A DNA stretch of 64,000 nt from contig CALSFV010000314.1 in the NCBI GenBank assembly GCA_943737045.1, positions 303,001-367,000 of the forward strand, given 5' to 3'. How positions within the stretch are numbered: position 1 is the stretch's first letter; each line of letters begins with the position of its first letter. A program made the position numbers and the translations under genes. Origin of the DNA: Parapristionchus giblindavisi (lineage: Eukaryota > Nematoda > Chromadorea > Rhabditida > Diplogasteridae). The notes beneath the pieces are model-generated. The model was not told the DNA's origin. It searched no databases and was given only the letters and a program-made list of their open reading frames with translations. This document shows positions 1 to 11,707 of the stretch, piece after piece.

Positions 1-336
1 GTCTTCCTTGGTCGTCTTGGAATCAGTAGCCGCTTCAGTAGTGTTTGATGATGTAGTCCTAGTGGTAGTGGTAGCGCTTGTTGTAGATCTAGTTGTGGTA
101 GTATTACCGGTGACTTTCGAGTCACTGTTATTGGTGTTAGATTCGACCGTTGCGGAAGAACCTTCGGCGGTGCTAGCTTTTGTCGTTGTCGTGGTCGTGC
201 ACGGAAAAGACTTAGTAGGTATGCATCCCTTTGGAATCACGGGAATATCTTTCCTCGATTCATCCAAGGACACCGTTGTCTCCGATTCCGCTAACGCCGT
301 CGATAGAGCAATCACGAGAGATAAGAAGAGTCGCAT
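1..336 (-). CDS. 5' part of a secreted Thr/Ser-rich (mucin-like) protein; runs off the left edge
   Basis: On the minus strand an ATG at 336-334 opens a frame that stays open for 112 codons to the window edge. Residues 1-16 (MRLFLSLVIALSTALA) are a clear signal peptide with an Ala-x-Ala cleavage site. The mature part begins acidic (ESETTVSLDES), has two cysteines near residues 38 and 46, then becomes a Thr/Ser-rich tract with several Thr runs and NxT/NxS sites, as in O-glycosylated mucin-like or cuticle-associated proteins. No intron is visible in this piece and no enzymatic domain can be named. The C-terminal part is outside the window. The plus-strand reading of the same DNA is only a Val-rich shadow of ACC/ACT threonine codons. 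Confidence 0.75.
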   Translation of the reverse strand, partial: MRLFLSLVIALSTALAESETTVSLDESRKDIPVIPKGCIPTKSFPCTTTTTTKASTAEGSSATVESNTNNSDSKVTGNTTTTRSTTSATTTTRTTSSNTTEAATDSKTTKED

Positions 337-1081
337 CCTTGGCCTGTTTCTTCTGATGAAAAGATATGAATGAAAAATAAGAAGAAGAATATTCGCCTAG
401 GAGATGGTATACCTCTGCTTCTCTAATTCTCTCTAATCCTCCTATCTCTCGTCTCGTTTCACATTTCTTTTCCTTTGGATGTCTTTCGGTTGCTCGGAAA
501 CGATGGAAAGAAGAAGCGAACATCCTCTCAATGTTAGCTTTCACGTATATCGATTAAAACGGGATATTGACTGACAAGATTATCGATTGATATTGTTTGT
601 GAAGAGGTAGTTATTGAAAAAGTTTATTGTATTCTGATGTGAATCTTTCGGAGAAATCAGTGAGAAAGCAGTGAATCATCTGTCAAAAAATATATAGCAA
701 TTTCTATGCTTCGATCATTTTCCAGAATATGGAAAGGTTCAAGGAGAATAGAGAAGGGAGAATGTTCAAAGAATTTTTAAGAAATAACCTTTTCTGTTTT
801 TTTTGTTGCTAAGGCTACTCTTTTAAACTACATGAAATTATTTCACTACCTTTACCTCCAACAATAAAAAGTTCCGTAGGGCTTTTTGTATATTTATGTA
901 CATTTAAACAACTTTATCGGGTGGTTCAGTGGTGTTATCTCAACTGAATTTCCATAAGAACCCCTCCCTTGCTTGCGATCGTGTTGTTTGTAGCTACTAC
1001 ATTTTCCTATCACATGGTGCATAGTCATCATACTTGCCATATTAGTGAGACTAGTACATTATGATGTAATCACAAGCACTT
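337..1081. other. Intergenic, no gene seen
   Basis: AT-rich DNA upstream of the secreted-protein start. It presumably holds that gene's promoter, but no specific element can be recognised. Confidence 0.5.
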
Positions 1082-1360
1082 CTACTTTCTTGTCCCTTTT
1101 TGGTTTTTTTCCTGCAAATTCCAGGTAATGATTTGTCCAAATACAGGTTCTGGAACAAATCCTTTCTCTGGTACCCATAAATGATTGCATGCAACAAGAT
1201 TTATAGTGACAACTGTTGTCCACGTCGAAGTCGTGCTCTGACTGTCAATCACTGTGAGAAATGGGATAGGATTGGATTGGAATGTCACCGATGATGTAGG
1301 CCCATTCAGATGAAAAAGTCCTGTATTTGCAGATGCTACAGCGTCTAAATAAGGCTTCAC
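1082..1360 (-). CDS. Possible terminal exon of an unrecognised minus-strand gene
   Basis: A minus-strand frame of about 92 codons ends in TAG at 1084-1082 and is preceded by an acceptor-like TTATTATAG. Its composition (mixed hydrophobic and polar, with Trp, Cys and Pro spread evenly) is more protein-like than the surrounding frames. It has no ATG start, so it would have to be an internal or terminal exon. I found no convincing upstream exon or donor, and I do not recognise the sequence. It could be a chance frame or a decayed gene. Confidence 0.28.
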   Translation of the reverse strand: MKPYLDAVASANTGLFHLNGPTSSVTFQSNPIPFLTVIDSQSTTSTWTTVVTINLVACNHLWVPEKGFVPEPVFGQIITWNLQEKNQKGTRK

Positions 1361-2296
1361 TATAATAATACTTCTTTTTATTCTTTATTCTATCATATAT
1401 TATGCATAATTAGAAATAGGATGAAATGAGGGGATCGATGATATCGTTCTGGGCGGGACAGTTTTGGAGCTGATAACAATATTTATACGTTTCAAACACT
1501 GGTTATCTTTAATTGCAGCTAACAGTCTATTGAGATACGGTTTTGTTACTTATTTATTTATTTATCGTTCATATCAGGGATGTTCCATCAAGTACAAAAG
1601 GTTCGAGTGCAAGGAAAAGTGGCATAAAGTTTCTGAAATATGAAATGTCTTGTTCATTGATTTGTGAAACGTTACAGATAGGTAAAAATAGAAAGAAGAG
1701 TAGGAGGAAGAGTCGAGAAACGATAACCCTTATTATATATTTATCTTGCAACATGGAGCGAGCCATTCAAACCATATAATCATCATTTTTCCGCCTTGGT
1801 AGTGTAATTCCATGCATCGTTGTTTCATACTAAATATACATTTGTTGTTAGAATTTAGTTTCATTGAATATCATAGAACATTTCTGATGCTCTGGTCAAA
1901 AATAAAAGAAAAGCGGAGTAAACTCTCCTCTTTTACGTACTATCTATTTTTTTTTCCTTTTTCGTTTCGTTTCTTTTCTTTTTGTGACTTTTGATAACGA
2001 CGTTATCTATCAACGTATGCTGCTAGACTTCTCTTATTATTAACAAACTACAAACTGTGATTTAGTTGTTTTATGTTAATATCTTCCACAATAGATCAAA
2101 CAATGTCAAGGTTAAATCACCGAATCGTTAGCTTTTTTTCATAAAACATACATCTACTGGCTACGTCTACAATGACATGGACTACTAATGGAGATGTATT
2201 GAGTGAGAGAGTAAGTTGGAAGACGGACTATCACTTGGAAATTACGCTATTCTTGCCACTCTTACTTCCTGAACTACTCCATCTTAGGGAAGGACA
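1361..2296. other. AT-rich intergenic, no gene seen
   Basis: Only short shadow frames occur. A pyrimidine-rich stretch near 1895-1985 (CTCTCC followed by T/C-rich DNA ending in TTTCG) resembles similar stretches near 12150, 23480, 24180, 27570 and 49770 and may be a low-copy repeat. Confidence 0.4.
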
Positions 2297-2300
2297 ATGA

Positions 2301-2550
2301 GAGGGGGAGAGGGAGAGGGAGAGGGAGAGAGGGAGAGGGAGAGGGAGAGGGAGAGGGAGAGGGAGAGGGAGAGGGAGAGGGAGAGGGAGAGGGAGAGGGA
2401 GAGGGAGAGGGAGAGGGAGAGGGAGAGGGAGAGGGAGAGGGAGAGGGAGAGGGAGAGGGAGAGGGAGAGGGAGAGGGAGAGGGAGAGGGAGAGGGAGAGG
2501 GAGAGGGAGAGGGAGAGGGAGAGGGAGAGGGAGAGGGAGAGGGAGAGGAA
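2301..2550. repeat. Hexanucleotide microsatellite (GAGGGA)n
   Basis: About 250 bp of nearly uninterrupted GAGGGA units, with one 4-bp phase slip near 2330. All long open frames here (Arg-Glu, Pro-Leu and Pro-Ser repeats) are products of the microsatellite and not genes. Confidence 0.97.
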
Positions 2551-3010
2551 GTGAATAAGTACTGGTAGTCATGTATATCAGCTCCTCCCTCTAACAATTT
2601 CTTCAAATCGAATTATTTCTTGGCCGTGTTCCATTTCCCGGTCGCAGATACAGTATTCTTCGGTTTTCTAAGATTCCGTAATCTAATTTACCATAATCTA
2701 GTCTATCATAAGCTGATTTACCTTATTGCATAATTGTTAAATCAAAGGGACACCATGTATCAATTCGTTAAATGCATTTCACTGATTATCATTTCTTTGA
2801 AACATATCTAGAAAATTTATTAGTCAATGGAAATTCATGGTCTTTTATGCTGACAAAAAAAAAACTAAATGAAAAGAAAATATAAAAGGCTTGTAAGAGA
2901 CAGGGAACTGTATCATTTCTCTTGTTCCCTTCCTGAGGACCGAACAGTCATGGGAATGACAGATTTGTTCGTTTATCTTATATCGTTCTGTCCCCGTTCA
3001 CTCTAGCTCT
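2551..3010. other. Intergenic, no gene seen
   Basis: AT-rich sequence with a poly-A run near 2857. No exon, RNA gene or palindrome is visible. Confidence 0.4.
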
Positions 3011-3014
3011 GTAA

Positions 3015-3135
3015 GCTTTGGGTCCCAAGTGGAAAACCCTGATGGACCATAAAATTACTGTATGGATACGGTAGGTAAGAGTAGTCAACCATGATTGATT
3101 GTTTGTTACGGTATCTTTTTTTTCGGGTCCAAATT
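3015..3135. repeat. Dispersed repeat, copy 1 (partner near 10738-10865)
   Basis: The segment beginning GGGTCCCAAGTGGAAAACCC and containing GGACCATAAAATT, TACGGTAGGTAAGAGTAGTC and a second TTACGGTA matches in order the segment near 10738-10865. Both are diverged and same-strand. The family type is unknown. Confidence 0.6.
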
Positions 3136-3181
3136 TACAATCAGGGTTTTTCACTAGGGACGCTAAACACTCCAATATTTA

Positions 3182-3457
3182 CTATTTCGTGTACATAAGT
3201 GAAATGTAACGCAGAATAAGTGACGGTGTAGGTAAGACAAGTGTAACGACGATAAGTATCATTAATATAATGTTGACAGTGCTGCTTCGTTTGTCATTCG
3301 ATAAACTATAAATTATGTAAAAAAATTCAATAAATTTGGTAAACCCTAATAGCACAAACACTGCACCACAAGGATTTGTAGCATTGGAACTGAAAGCCGT
3401 GTTGAACGCCTTTGCCAAATTTTTAATATCGATTTTCTCTATATTGAATTGAACCAT
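3182..3457 (-). CDS. Possible small two-pass membrane protein
   Basis: A minus-strand ATG frame (start 3457-3455, stop near 3182) encodes about 91 residues with two hydrophobic stretches. The first is near residues 31-52 (GAVFVLLGFTKFIEFFYIIY) and the second near 62-82, separated by a short basic/polar loop. It could be the first exon of a chemoreceptor-like protein, an independent small membrane protein or a chance frame in AT-rich DNA. No splice partners or family motif were found. Confidence 0.3.
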   Translation of the reverse strand: MVQFNIEKIDIKNLAKAFNTAFSSNATNPCGAVFVLLGFTKFIEFFYIIYSLSNDKRSSTVNIILMILIVVTLVLPTPSLILRYISLMYTK

Positions 3458-3689
3458 GTATACTTAGTTCTGAGCTAAGCTATAGCCAAATGACGATTTA
3501 CCATAAGTCTTAATAGTACTTTGGTTCTCTCAGTCCTGTTACGTCGTCAGACGTATTTCTCATATCCTCACAGCTTCCTTCCTATTCTACTTGTCCGTCT
3601 ATGTCAGTCCATTATACTCTAATAACACTCCGAGTTGAGTTGTCCAGTTATGTCGAATAAAAAAAAAACTAATGTTACTGTCCGCACTG

Positions 3690-3900
3690 GCCATACTCTC
3701 TCCGGAAATAGGAAGAGAGAGAGGCCAGAGTGGGGAGTTTCGAATTCGCTTGTAGCGCGCATATAAAGGTATGCCACGAGATAATCTTACTTCACTATGT
3801 TAACGATCTTTTGTAGACAAAGAAAACGTGAAAGTATGGCCAGAGCGGAGAATTTCAATTTCCCAAGTACTTGTCGACAGTCTCTTCACAACAAACTTCA
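3690..3900. repeat. Fragments of the ~115-bp hairpin repeat
   Basis: CTGGCCATACTCTCTCC with AGAGAGAGGCCAGAGTGGGG, then TATGGCCAGAGCGGAGAA, are partial copies of the hairpin family best seen near 4857-4950 and 11708-11857. Confidence 0.6.
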
Positions 3901-4469
3901 CACATACACGATGAAATAGTGTGATATAAAGATAAAGTACTACCTACCGTAACTTATATTTTAACTTTTAAAAAACGTCGTCAAATCCTAGCGTACTGCA
4001 AGACCAATCACTACTATTGTCTAGAAGCCTTCATGTACCTACGGTCACTTCTTATAGCCCATTGTATTGTTGTTTAGTGCCAATGGCAAAGAAATTAGAG
4101 ATCGTACAACAATTGTGAGGATTCATTCTCTTTGTGACCGTCTCTAGACGACATTACTTCCCCGTTTTTTTCTCGTAAATGACGAATCATACTTTGGGAA
4201 TATTTTCACACCGGTGAAGAGCAATTCTGCTTGAAATTTTTGAACATGCAGGTAGAGATTATTTCCAAAAGTTTATTTTTTAAAGTATGCACTTTCTTGA
4301 CTATTTCGTCACTATACGAATATAGCAAGTTCCTTCTCATTTTCCATACTGATAGCTAATTTTCCCGTGGTTAATGGCCCATAGTGGATAATAGCTATTG
4401 TCAACGTTATCTTGTGCCCTGTTCACAAATTATGAAAAGAAAAGGAAAGAAAACTCATATATTAAATAC

Positions 4470-4590
4470 TTTTTTGCATTTTGTAAAACTCTTTGCTCTG
4501 GCAACATTCTCTCGCTTTCCTTGTCCACGAGAGATTATAGCCAAGGCGGAGAGTAAAATTAGCTCGGGTGTGTCTCTAACAAACGACGTC
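4470..4590. repeat. Hairpin repeat (~115-bp family)
   Basis: Shows CTTTGCTCTGGCAACATTCT, a short loop, then the complement ending in GCGGAGAGTAAAATTAGCTC and GGGTGTGTCT. This is a diverged copy, with a further half copy near 4700-4735. Confidence 0.7.
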
Positions 4591-4856
4591 TTATTTTTCT
4601 CTACTTACTGCTATTTTAGTACCATTTTATTTCATATTTGTCAACCTTATCATTATATACCTTATCCATTACAAAAATGCATACTTCCACTCAATAGCTA
4701 ATTTGAAACTCTCCGTTCTGGACACTCTCTCGCTTTCTTCATAAAACTATACCAGAAAGATGCCTAAAAAGTGAAGACAAAGTTAAGCGAAGCTAGTTCC
4801 AACCTTTGTCAATTATTTCAGGATACCATGATAATCCTTCCCTTATCGTTTAGACA

Positions 4857-4950
4857 TTAAACGCACTCCGAGATAAATGCACTCTCCGCTCTGGCTACAC
4901 TCTCTCGTAAACAAAGAAAGCGAGAGAGCGCATTGCCAGAGCTGTTTAAC
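4857..4950. repeat. Hairpin repeat (~115-bp family)
   Basis: CACTCTCCGCTCTGGCTACA and TCTCTCGTAAACAAAG are followed by AGCGAGAGAGCGCATTGCCA. The two halves pair around a short AAACAAAG loop. Confidence 0.8.
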
Positions 4951-5274
4951 ATGATAATATCAATATTCATTTGTGCAACTAGAGTAACGACTAAGTCGAG
5001 AAGCCAAAGCTCATCCCATACACTAATATCAGATTGCTGCATTAATTATGCTAAAGAAAGTTGTTTTGTTATACATATAAATTTCTAAGCTATCAATTTA
5101 CATAGTAGTCGTTCATACATATAACGTCATTTTAATCGTATTCTTCGTTTTCTAATTGAATTTACACGTATCGTAATCTGTTACACACAATGTCTGCGAG
5201 AGAGCGCGGCGAGAGCGGAGAGCTTCAAGTATACTTGGTTATGTGCCATGCAAGACATATCTAAACTAATTTTG

Positions 5275-5372
5275 TGAAGGCACACCCCGAACTAATTTTA
5301 CTCTCCGATCTAGCAAGGCTCTCTCGCATGTAAATAAAACGAGGGATTGCCAGAGTATAGACTTTCATTATT
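5275..5372. repeat. Hairpin repeat (~115-bp family), just upstream of the peptide gene
   Basis: Begins AAGGCACACCCCGAACTAAT, then TTTACTCTCCGATCTAGCAA and a degenerate complementary half. It lies about 120 bp before the start codon of the peptide precursor gene. A half copy also lies near 5195-5232. Confidence 0.75.
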
Positions 5373-5494
5373 TTGAACGTTCTTGGGGTGTACATTTATA
5401 CCTCTGACAATGAGCTCTGGTAATCATCGCTCCCGTTATGAGATATGTGAGAGAATCTGCCGTGTTCAAATAAAGTAAAGTTCCACTTTCAGGT

Positions 5495-7192
5495 ATGCAA
5501 CTCTCTCGATTTCTCTGTCTCATCCTCATCGGATTCGTGGCAGCTGCCAGCTCTTTTCTCACTGAGGTAAACTGATGCACTGTTCAAAAGTTTTCGTGAA
5601 GATACGAAAAAGAGACGGGAGAGTGTGTAAAATGGGGAAGTATGCTTTTCTTTTCTTTTCTTTTCGCTACTGTTGAACAGAAGATTTATCTGGAGTAGCG
5701 CAGGTATTTTTTTCTTATTCTCATACATACAAATGCACGTGGGATTCGAATGTGCTTTGATTTTGATTATGCTGTGATTTTGTCTATGGAGAGGCTGCAA
5801 TTGCCCCTTACCAACTCTGCTTCATTTGTGGGAATATGTTTCACGTTTTGCATATGAATTAGCAATAAATAGTAATTTTGTTATTCTTGATGCTTTTGTT
5901 AGTATAGAATTGAGTCTGTGGTAAGGTAAAACATAGCCTTTTTTCGTGATTAAAGGCACACCTCGAGTTATTTTGAATTTTTCGGCTTTGGCAACGCTTT
6001 CACCCTTTCTCTGCTCTCTCCGTTGAATGTCGTATAGGCAAGACCGTAAAAACCCGTGTAGCTTGTTTCTTATGCTCCATAAAAAGTCATGAGATAAAAG
6101 AGGAAAAATATGTGTATAACGAGGAAATTATTCTATGCTTTATATTTTTCTTTTGAACAGAACATCAGTAAGAAGATGTTACTTATTGTGAGCAGGTGTT
6201 CTCATAAAGGAAAAATATGTACTTATACTGCACGCGACCTCAGCATGTCCGGACTAATAAGTCATTTAGTACAACCATTGGTTTTGTGCTTAATAAAGTT
6301 CATTGTATTCTATTGTATTTTCCATACGTCAGTTTCATTTTGTTCTCGAGTTAATCTATCAATCAGTCTGTCTCCCATCCGGTGATTAGTCCGGCCCTAC
6401 GAGATTAATGGCGGACAACAGCGCTAGATGATATCATGGTTGAGATTAGCAGGGCATAATTGACATGCCACTACAAATGTAAATTGCACTGATGATGTGA
6501 TTTGTTCGGATTCACAAAAAAAAAACACGCAAATAAAACATTTAAAAATAATTAGTAATTTTTTTTCTCAAGATGAAGACCGGCGAATATTCCAACAATC
6601 TAATACGAAAAATGATATGCAAGTAGTTGACATAAATCATTGTTTAGTGATTATTCGGTCTGGCTAGCGCACCGTCGGGGGCTCATAGCCCATATCTGAA
6701 TTATCCAATTTTCAAAATAAATGCGTCTTGAGCCAATTGAGTCAATCACGAGTGTTACAATCAATACGGATAGTTATCCAAAAGGAAATATGTACAAAGT
6801 GCATGTTAACTTTAATAACTAAATGTGTTTCCTTTAAAGGTGTTTAATAAATAGTATTTCAGCGCAAGCGGTTTTTGACCGGATTCCAAGGCAGCTACTT
6901 GCCTGAAGGAGCTTCATTTAAGGTATTTATTATAATGATACGCGGCACTCACCTTTTTTTTGAGATTTCGATAACATTCATCATAAAAAATCATGCTTTT
7001 CATTTGATTTAAGTTCATTGCTATTGAGTGAAAGGAACAATTTAGTCTATTTAATGATGATCCTGTTAGAGAAGTAATTGTATACCAATCAATCGATAAT
7101 CATCTCAGTTTCGTCGTGCACCAATGGACCTACCTGGCAACAACGAGGCCGATTTTTCGTATCTCATGCGGAAGACCTGGATCGGTCGCTAA
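5495..7192 (+). CDS. Candidate neuropeptide precursor (3 exons, 71 aa)
   Basis: Exons 5495-5566, 6863-6922 and 7109-7192 join in phase 0 with GT-AG introns. The ATG lies 2 nt after a CTTTCAG acceptor, a plausible trans-splice site. Residues 1-20 (MQLSRFLCLILIGFVAAASS) are a signal peptide. Exon 2 begins right at a basic cleavage site (RKR), giving FLTGFQGSYLPEGASFKF up to an RR site. Then comes APMDLPGNNEADFSYLM, an RK site and a terminal TWIGR followed by TAA, where Gly-Arg would give a C-terminal amide. Length, single signal peptide, dibasic sites and terminal Gly-basic are the standard layout of a nematode neuropeptide-like protein. I do not recognise the peptide family. The RK may be uncleaved, giving one longer amidated peptide. 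Intron 1 (1.3 kb) contains a hairpin repeat. Confidence 0.72.
5950..6035. repeat. Degenerate hairpin repeat inside intron 1 of the peptide gene
   Basis: TTAAAGGCACACCTCGAGTT followed by CGGCTTTGGCAACGCTTTC is the left half of the ~115-bp hairpin family. The right half is decayed. Confidence 0.6.
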
Positions 7193-7759
7193 GCTACCGT
7201 AATCTGGACAATTTATTGATCGATCCGTTCACTCATTAATCCGTTCCGAACAATCACATTCAATGGCTATTGTACGATAAAAGATTTGGTGGTGTTGTAT
7301 ATAAACAATTGATTGAATTGTGATTTAATTATTTAAAAATGAATATGCTAAACAAAGTCGTAGACTCTCTCGCTTACACATACACTTTCGCATTTACTAC
7401 TTACTATTTACTATTTATTCAACTAGTTCGTCTTTCCCATGGTACTCGAATTCGCTGTGTTCGTTTTGGTCGTGTTCAATTTCGGATTGTGAGTTATCTT
7501 CTCAAGTGTTTCCCAGCCGAACGATGCATTGGACCGACGTCTTTGGCGTACGAAGACTAGTAATTCCTGACCTCGTATAACGTGATAAGAAGTACTGAAT
7601 ACCATCCCGTACCATTCTTATACAGGAATAAAATTATTTGATTTGATTTATTTGATTTCCAATAGTTTCTCTCTCTCTCTCATTCAACCATTTCACTTTG
7701 CTATTTTCCAACGATAGCGAGCGGTCGCTATACATTGAAGTCGCTCTACTCGGATCACA

Positions 7760-9198
7760 ATGATGTCCTATGACTACGAAGAGAATCCTTATCCGTCCCT
7801 GTATGAGCAACAGGTAGTTGTTATCTACAATATATATTCAGTGTTTAGGTACTGTAGTGCACCGCATATCTACGGTAGACTACAGTGTATACAAAAATAC
7901 CTTATGAAGAATTATAAACATGTATGTACTGTTCTCCTTTTGTAGGATGCCCAAATCGCTGGTATAGTAGCACAGACAAATAGGGGAGTACGCTCGCCAT
8001 ACGAATTACCCACGGATCTTGAAGTTTCAGAAAGCGGAGAATCGATGATTTCTGTAACTGAGGCTCCGACCACTTTCGTATTTCCTCGAATAAACCTTTT
8101 TTTTATGAATAATATCTCATCTTTACCAATCACAGATAGATTGATCAGTTTGTCGAATTTGAATTATACTGGCTGATCTATTTCATAAATGCGATCCTAT
8201 TGAGTCATTTAAGTATAAAATTTCCATCTTCACAGATCGATTCGATTAGGGCGGAACTCAGCAAAGGCCTGGCTGTCTCTCCATCGTCTAATGAATTCTC
8301 GGAGATCTATAATACGGTAACTATTTGAATTTCGATCAACGATAAGGAATATAGAATAAGTTGAGAACAGATACAGTTCCGTGCCAGATGAGATTCACAT
8401 TTTGAATTCGCTGATGTACATGAAACAATCCCGTGGTTTGTTGTGAACTATTGACATGGTATTTAGCGTCACGCTAATCTCCTCGAGAATGTCGACGTCG
8501 ACGTCCCGATATCCAATCGACCTAGTTACTCCTCAGACTTCTCAGCTGCAAGCTCCATCTACTGTGTCGATGCCAACGTGAGTCTTGGACAGCAAATTTC
8601 AATATCGATCTGGCGAATTTCAAATATCAAGCTTGGAGGCAAATGCTAATCTTTTCAGGATATCAACTTACGTTATGTACTTGGGCCGACATCTACACCG
8701 TCTATAGCAGAAGATTCTGACTTAGCTTGGGACATGCAGGTGAGACTGCAGACACCGTAAATGCGGTATCGTAACCTTGACACAGTAGTGCCAACCAAGG
8801 TGGTATAGTATCGATTTCTTGGCACTTACCGTAATCTTTCGAATTCCAGACCATCGGGAAGTACCCTCTGTCACCATCGCGATTTGCATATGCGGAGCTG
8901 TTTTCTGGCGCGTTCGACGATGATTACTCCTTGTGCGCAAATGTTGTAGAATACGAGGACCTCGATCTACAGGTGTGATCTTTGATCTTTGATCTTTCGA
9001 TCTTTTACATTTTGATTCTTTCAGCAACCACTACGCGATTACTCTGTCAACTCTCTCTATGAACTCTCATGTATTCCAGATTTGTTCGTTGACGAAAGAA
9101 CAACACAAAATACGGTAGATTTTCGGTATTTGAACTTTGACCCCTGATCTTTGATGCATTTCCAGAACACGGCTAAGATGAAGTACTTCTTCGAGTAA
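7760..9198 (+). CDS. Acidic, Tyr/Ser-rich protein of unknown function (8 exons, 234 aa)
   Basis: Exons 7760-7813, 7946-8077, 8236-8316, 8467-8577, 8659-8739, 8850-8972, 9025-9114 and 9166-9198 all join in phase 0, total 705 nt, ending in TAA. The start is ATGATG (MMSYDYEENPYPSLYEQQ); either ATG is possible, and upstream in-frame stops exclude an earlier start on this exon. The protein has no signal peptide or membrane segment. It is acidic, rich in Tyr, Ser, Asp and Glu, probably largely disordered, with few cysteines. Motifs include SEIYNT, YEDLDLQ and SLYEL. I recognise no domain, and a cytosolic or nuclear scaffold role would be a guess. Several introns carry TTTGATC tandem motifs near their ends. 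It lies about 570 bp downstream of the peptide gene on the same strand. Co-transcription is possible but unproven. Confidence 0.75.
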
Positions 9199-9460
9199 CT
9201 CGAAGCAACTCCTACTCTATTCATTTCGATTAGATTAAGAATATAAATTGATCTTTGATCTTTCTCGTAATTATGTTTCTTCCTTGACTTTGCTTTGATC
9301 ACTAGCACATTCAAAGAACAAAACACTGTCTAGTTATTATAGTTATAACTATATGATATTGATACTTTTGATAAGAACAATACACAATAATCTCACTGTG
9401 AATTCATAATCTTATTGTTAGTGAGACTCATCTCACCGTCTAAAACGTTGATCGACACAT

Positions 9461-9564
9461 TAAAGGCACACGTCATGCTAAATTGCCTATCTGTTCCCGC
9501 AACGCTCTCTCGTAGACAAAGAAAGCATTGCCAGGAGAGTTTCAACTTAGCTTGAGGTGTGCCT
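9461..9564. repeat. Hairpin repeat (~115-bp family)
   Basis: TAAAGGCACACGTCATGCTA at the left end and AGCTTGAGGTGTGCCT at the right end. The middle is GCAACGCTCTCTCGTAGAC against AAAGCATTGCC. Confidence 0.8.
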
Positions 9565-10737
9565 GTGAAGACTTTGCGATGTTGACTCTTGTGCTGAGCT
9601 TGTACGATTATGCCTCGAGGAGAGAACTGAAGAAAGCTCCTCATGCGACGAAATAGCGTATGGAATGGAGAGACCGTTGCGCTCTTTTAATTTCCTCCAA
9701 ATGAAAAGCCACAATTCACTCACAACATTGAACATTATCTCGCTTTCCCGCTCCGTGTTGAACAAAAAACTTGACATTTCATCAAAACGAAACGAATCGT
9801 ATCGCTTTGTGGCTTAGAACTAGGCAGAGTATCATTCCTGTTTCGTGTGGCTGAAAACAACGTATCGCTTTTCTTGTATAGTATATCCCCCATGTCACTG
9901 ATTTTTGTACCACTTTTATATGTTGAAAAAAATCGAAAAATGTTGTTTTTTCTCTCTCCTACTTTGTCTCTGTTTACAATGTTTTTATGATTATAGTCAG
10001 GTAATTTTACTCTCCTCACCATCCCCATCCCCATATTCTTTTATATTAATGATTTAAATTTTACTCGGTTTGAAATTCACTGTATAACGGAACGCCCTGC
10101 AACTTGACCACTAACAATTATTTTAGCCGCTCTTTCTACCTTGACTATTGAATCTCTTGCGAAAAGAACAGATAAACAGGGAAAACTCTACTCGTTTTAC
10201 ACACTCTCTCATCTCTTTCTCTTATCTTTTCGCGCGACTGTGGTGTAGAACATTAAGTGTTCAATAGTTTGCATTCACTCAATTGGGCTAGACACTTGCA
10301 CAATCAAATATCGAGACGAAACCGAGAAGATATGAGTGCCCCACCTCTACCTTTGCATTCTACTTAACTTAATACTTATCCTTCCTACTTACACTTAACA
10401 ACTTATAATTATATAGTTAATACTTATATATTTAATACTTATCGCTAACAATCCTTCACAGCTAGAAACTTGATATTTTGATTATCCCGATTGTTCAGAT
10501 CCATGCTACCCATCCATCTATTCAGACTATCCATATTGATTTTATCATCTGGGGTGACCTAAAACTACCACTTCACACGCTTTACTTTGCTTGTTATTAT
10601 CGGAAATTCCGTACATGAAGAAGTAGTTGTTGCAAGGCCATGAATGGTTATGCAGAGTTTGATTTGACTTTCTTCTCTCCGCCGTCACGTAAAATAGTGT
10701 TACTTTTCCCTTATGTACACGCGAGCATAAATTTTGA

Positions 10738-10865
10738 AGTTGGGTCACAAGTAAAAAACACTAATGGGCCATAAAATTCATGTGAATTGTTACGGTAGGT
10801 TATGATAATCAACCATTATTGATCTTGACGTGGTTACGGTAGCTTCTTACCGTATCCAAAATGAC
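10738..10865. repeat. Dispersed repeat, copy 2 (partner 3015-3135)
   Basis: TGGGTCACAAGTAAAAAACA, GGGCCATAAAATTC, TTACGGTAGGTTATGATAAT and CAACCATTATTGAT match the first copy in the same order. Confidence 0.6.
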
Positions 10866-11707
10866 AATGAAGGGATTCGACATGGAACCCAGCACTCTCC
10901 AAAATTTACATGGACGTGTATGCAAACCAAAAGTGACGCTAGTTTATATGACAGCGTAGGCACGTAAGGTAAATTAAACGACGTAACACAAGTTATTATT
11001 TTATTATTTTATCAACGTTAAGTTATTATTTACATATTGTTAGTAATTTGTCGAAGATCCGAAATCATGAATTACGATTTTTTTTTTGCAAAAAAGCACT
11101 GAATTGCACAGTCTCGATGAAACAATTTCCGTCTCTCGCAGCTCTTTTCATTATCAAAATAGATCTTTGCGGTTTTGATGTTATCGGAAAGGATGGATGA
11201 GCAATAGAGGCAGAGAGAGGTTGAGAAAGGAGAGGTAGAGGTAGAGAAGATGAATGAAAATGCAGAGAGTCTAAGGAATAAGACGGGTGGAACAAAGCAA
11301 AACGAGCTTCCCCTGCTCAATTCCCCTCGCAGAGTCGATTCGCCCTTATTTCGGACAATAGAGACAATGGAAATCTTATAGGGACCAGGCACGTTAGAGA
11401 GGCGAAGAGAGAATGGACAGAGAAAGATACAGGTAGAGAAGGGCGAGAGAGCATGGTCAAGTGAGAGAGTGCAGAGATGGGGGTGCGAGTAGGATCAAGC
11501 GAGATCTGAGAGGGGCTTGATCTGCTAAAGTGAAAGACCCTCAAGAAAAGCGTTACTTTCTCTTTTCTCTCGTTTATTTTTTGCCTGTCCCACTGGTTTC
11601 GAGCACCGTTTAGTCTGGTTTATCAAACATTTTATAGGGCCTTTGCCAGCGTTCGTTATGCATCAAGTTTCTAGCATTTGTAATAATGAAAGCGCTTGAA
11701 AAGACCA

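Noticed and set aside
8..373. 121-codon Val-rich plus-strand frame
   Set aside because: Shadow of Thr codons of the minus-strand secreted protein, which has a proper signal peptide.
2231..2606. Long Arg-Glu, Pro-Leu and Pro-Ser frames
   Set aside because: Pure translation of the GAGGGA microsatellite in several frames.
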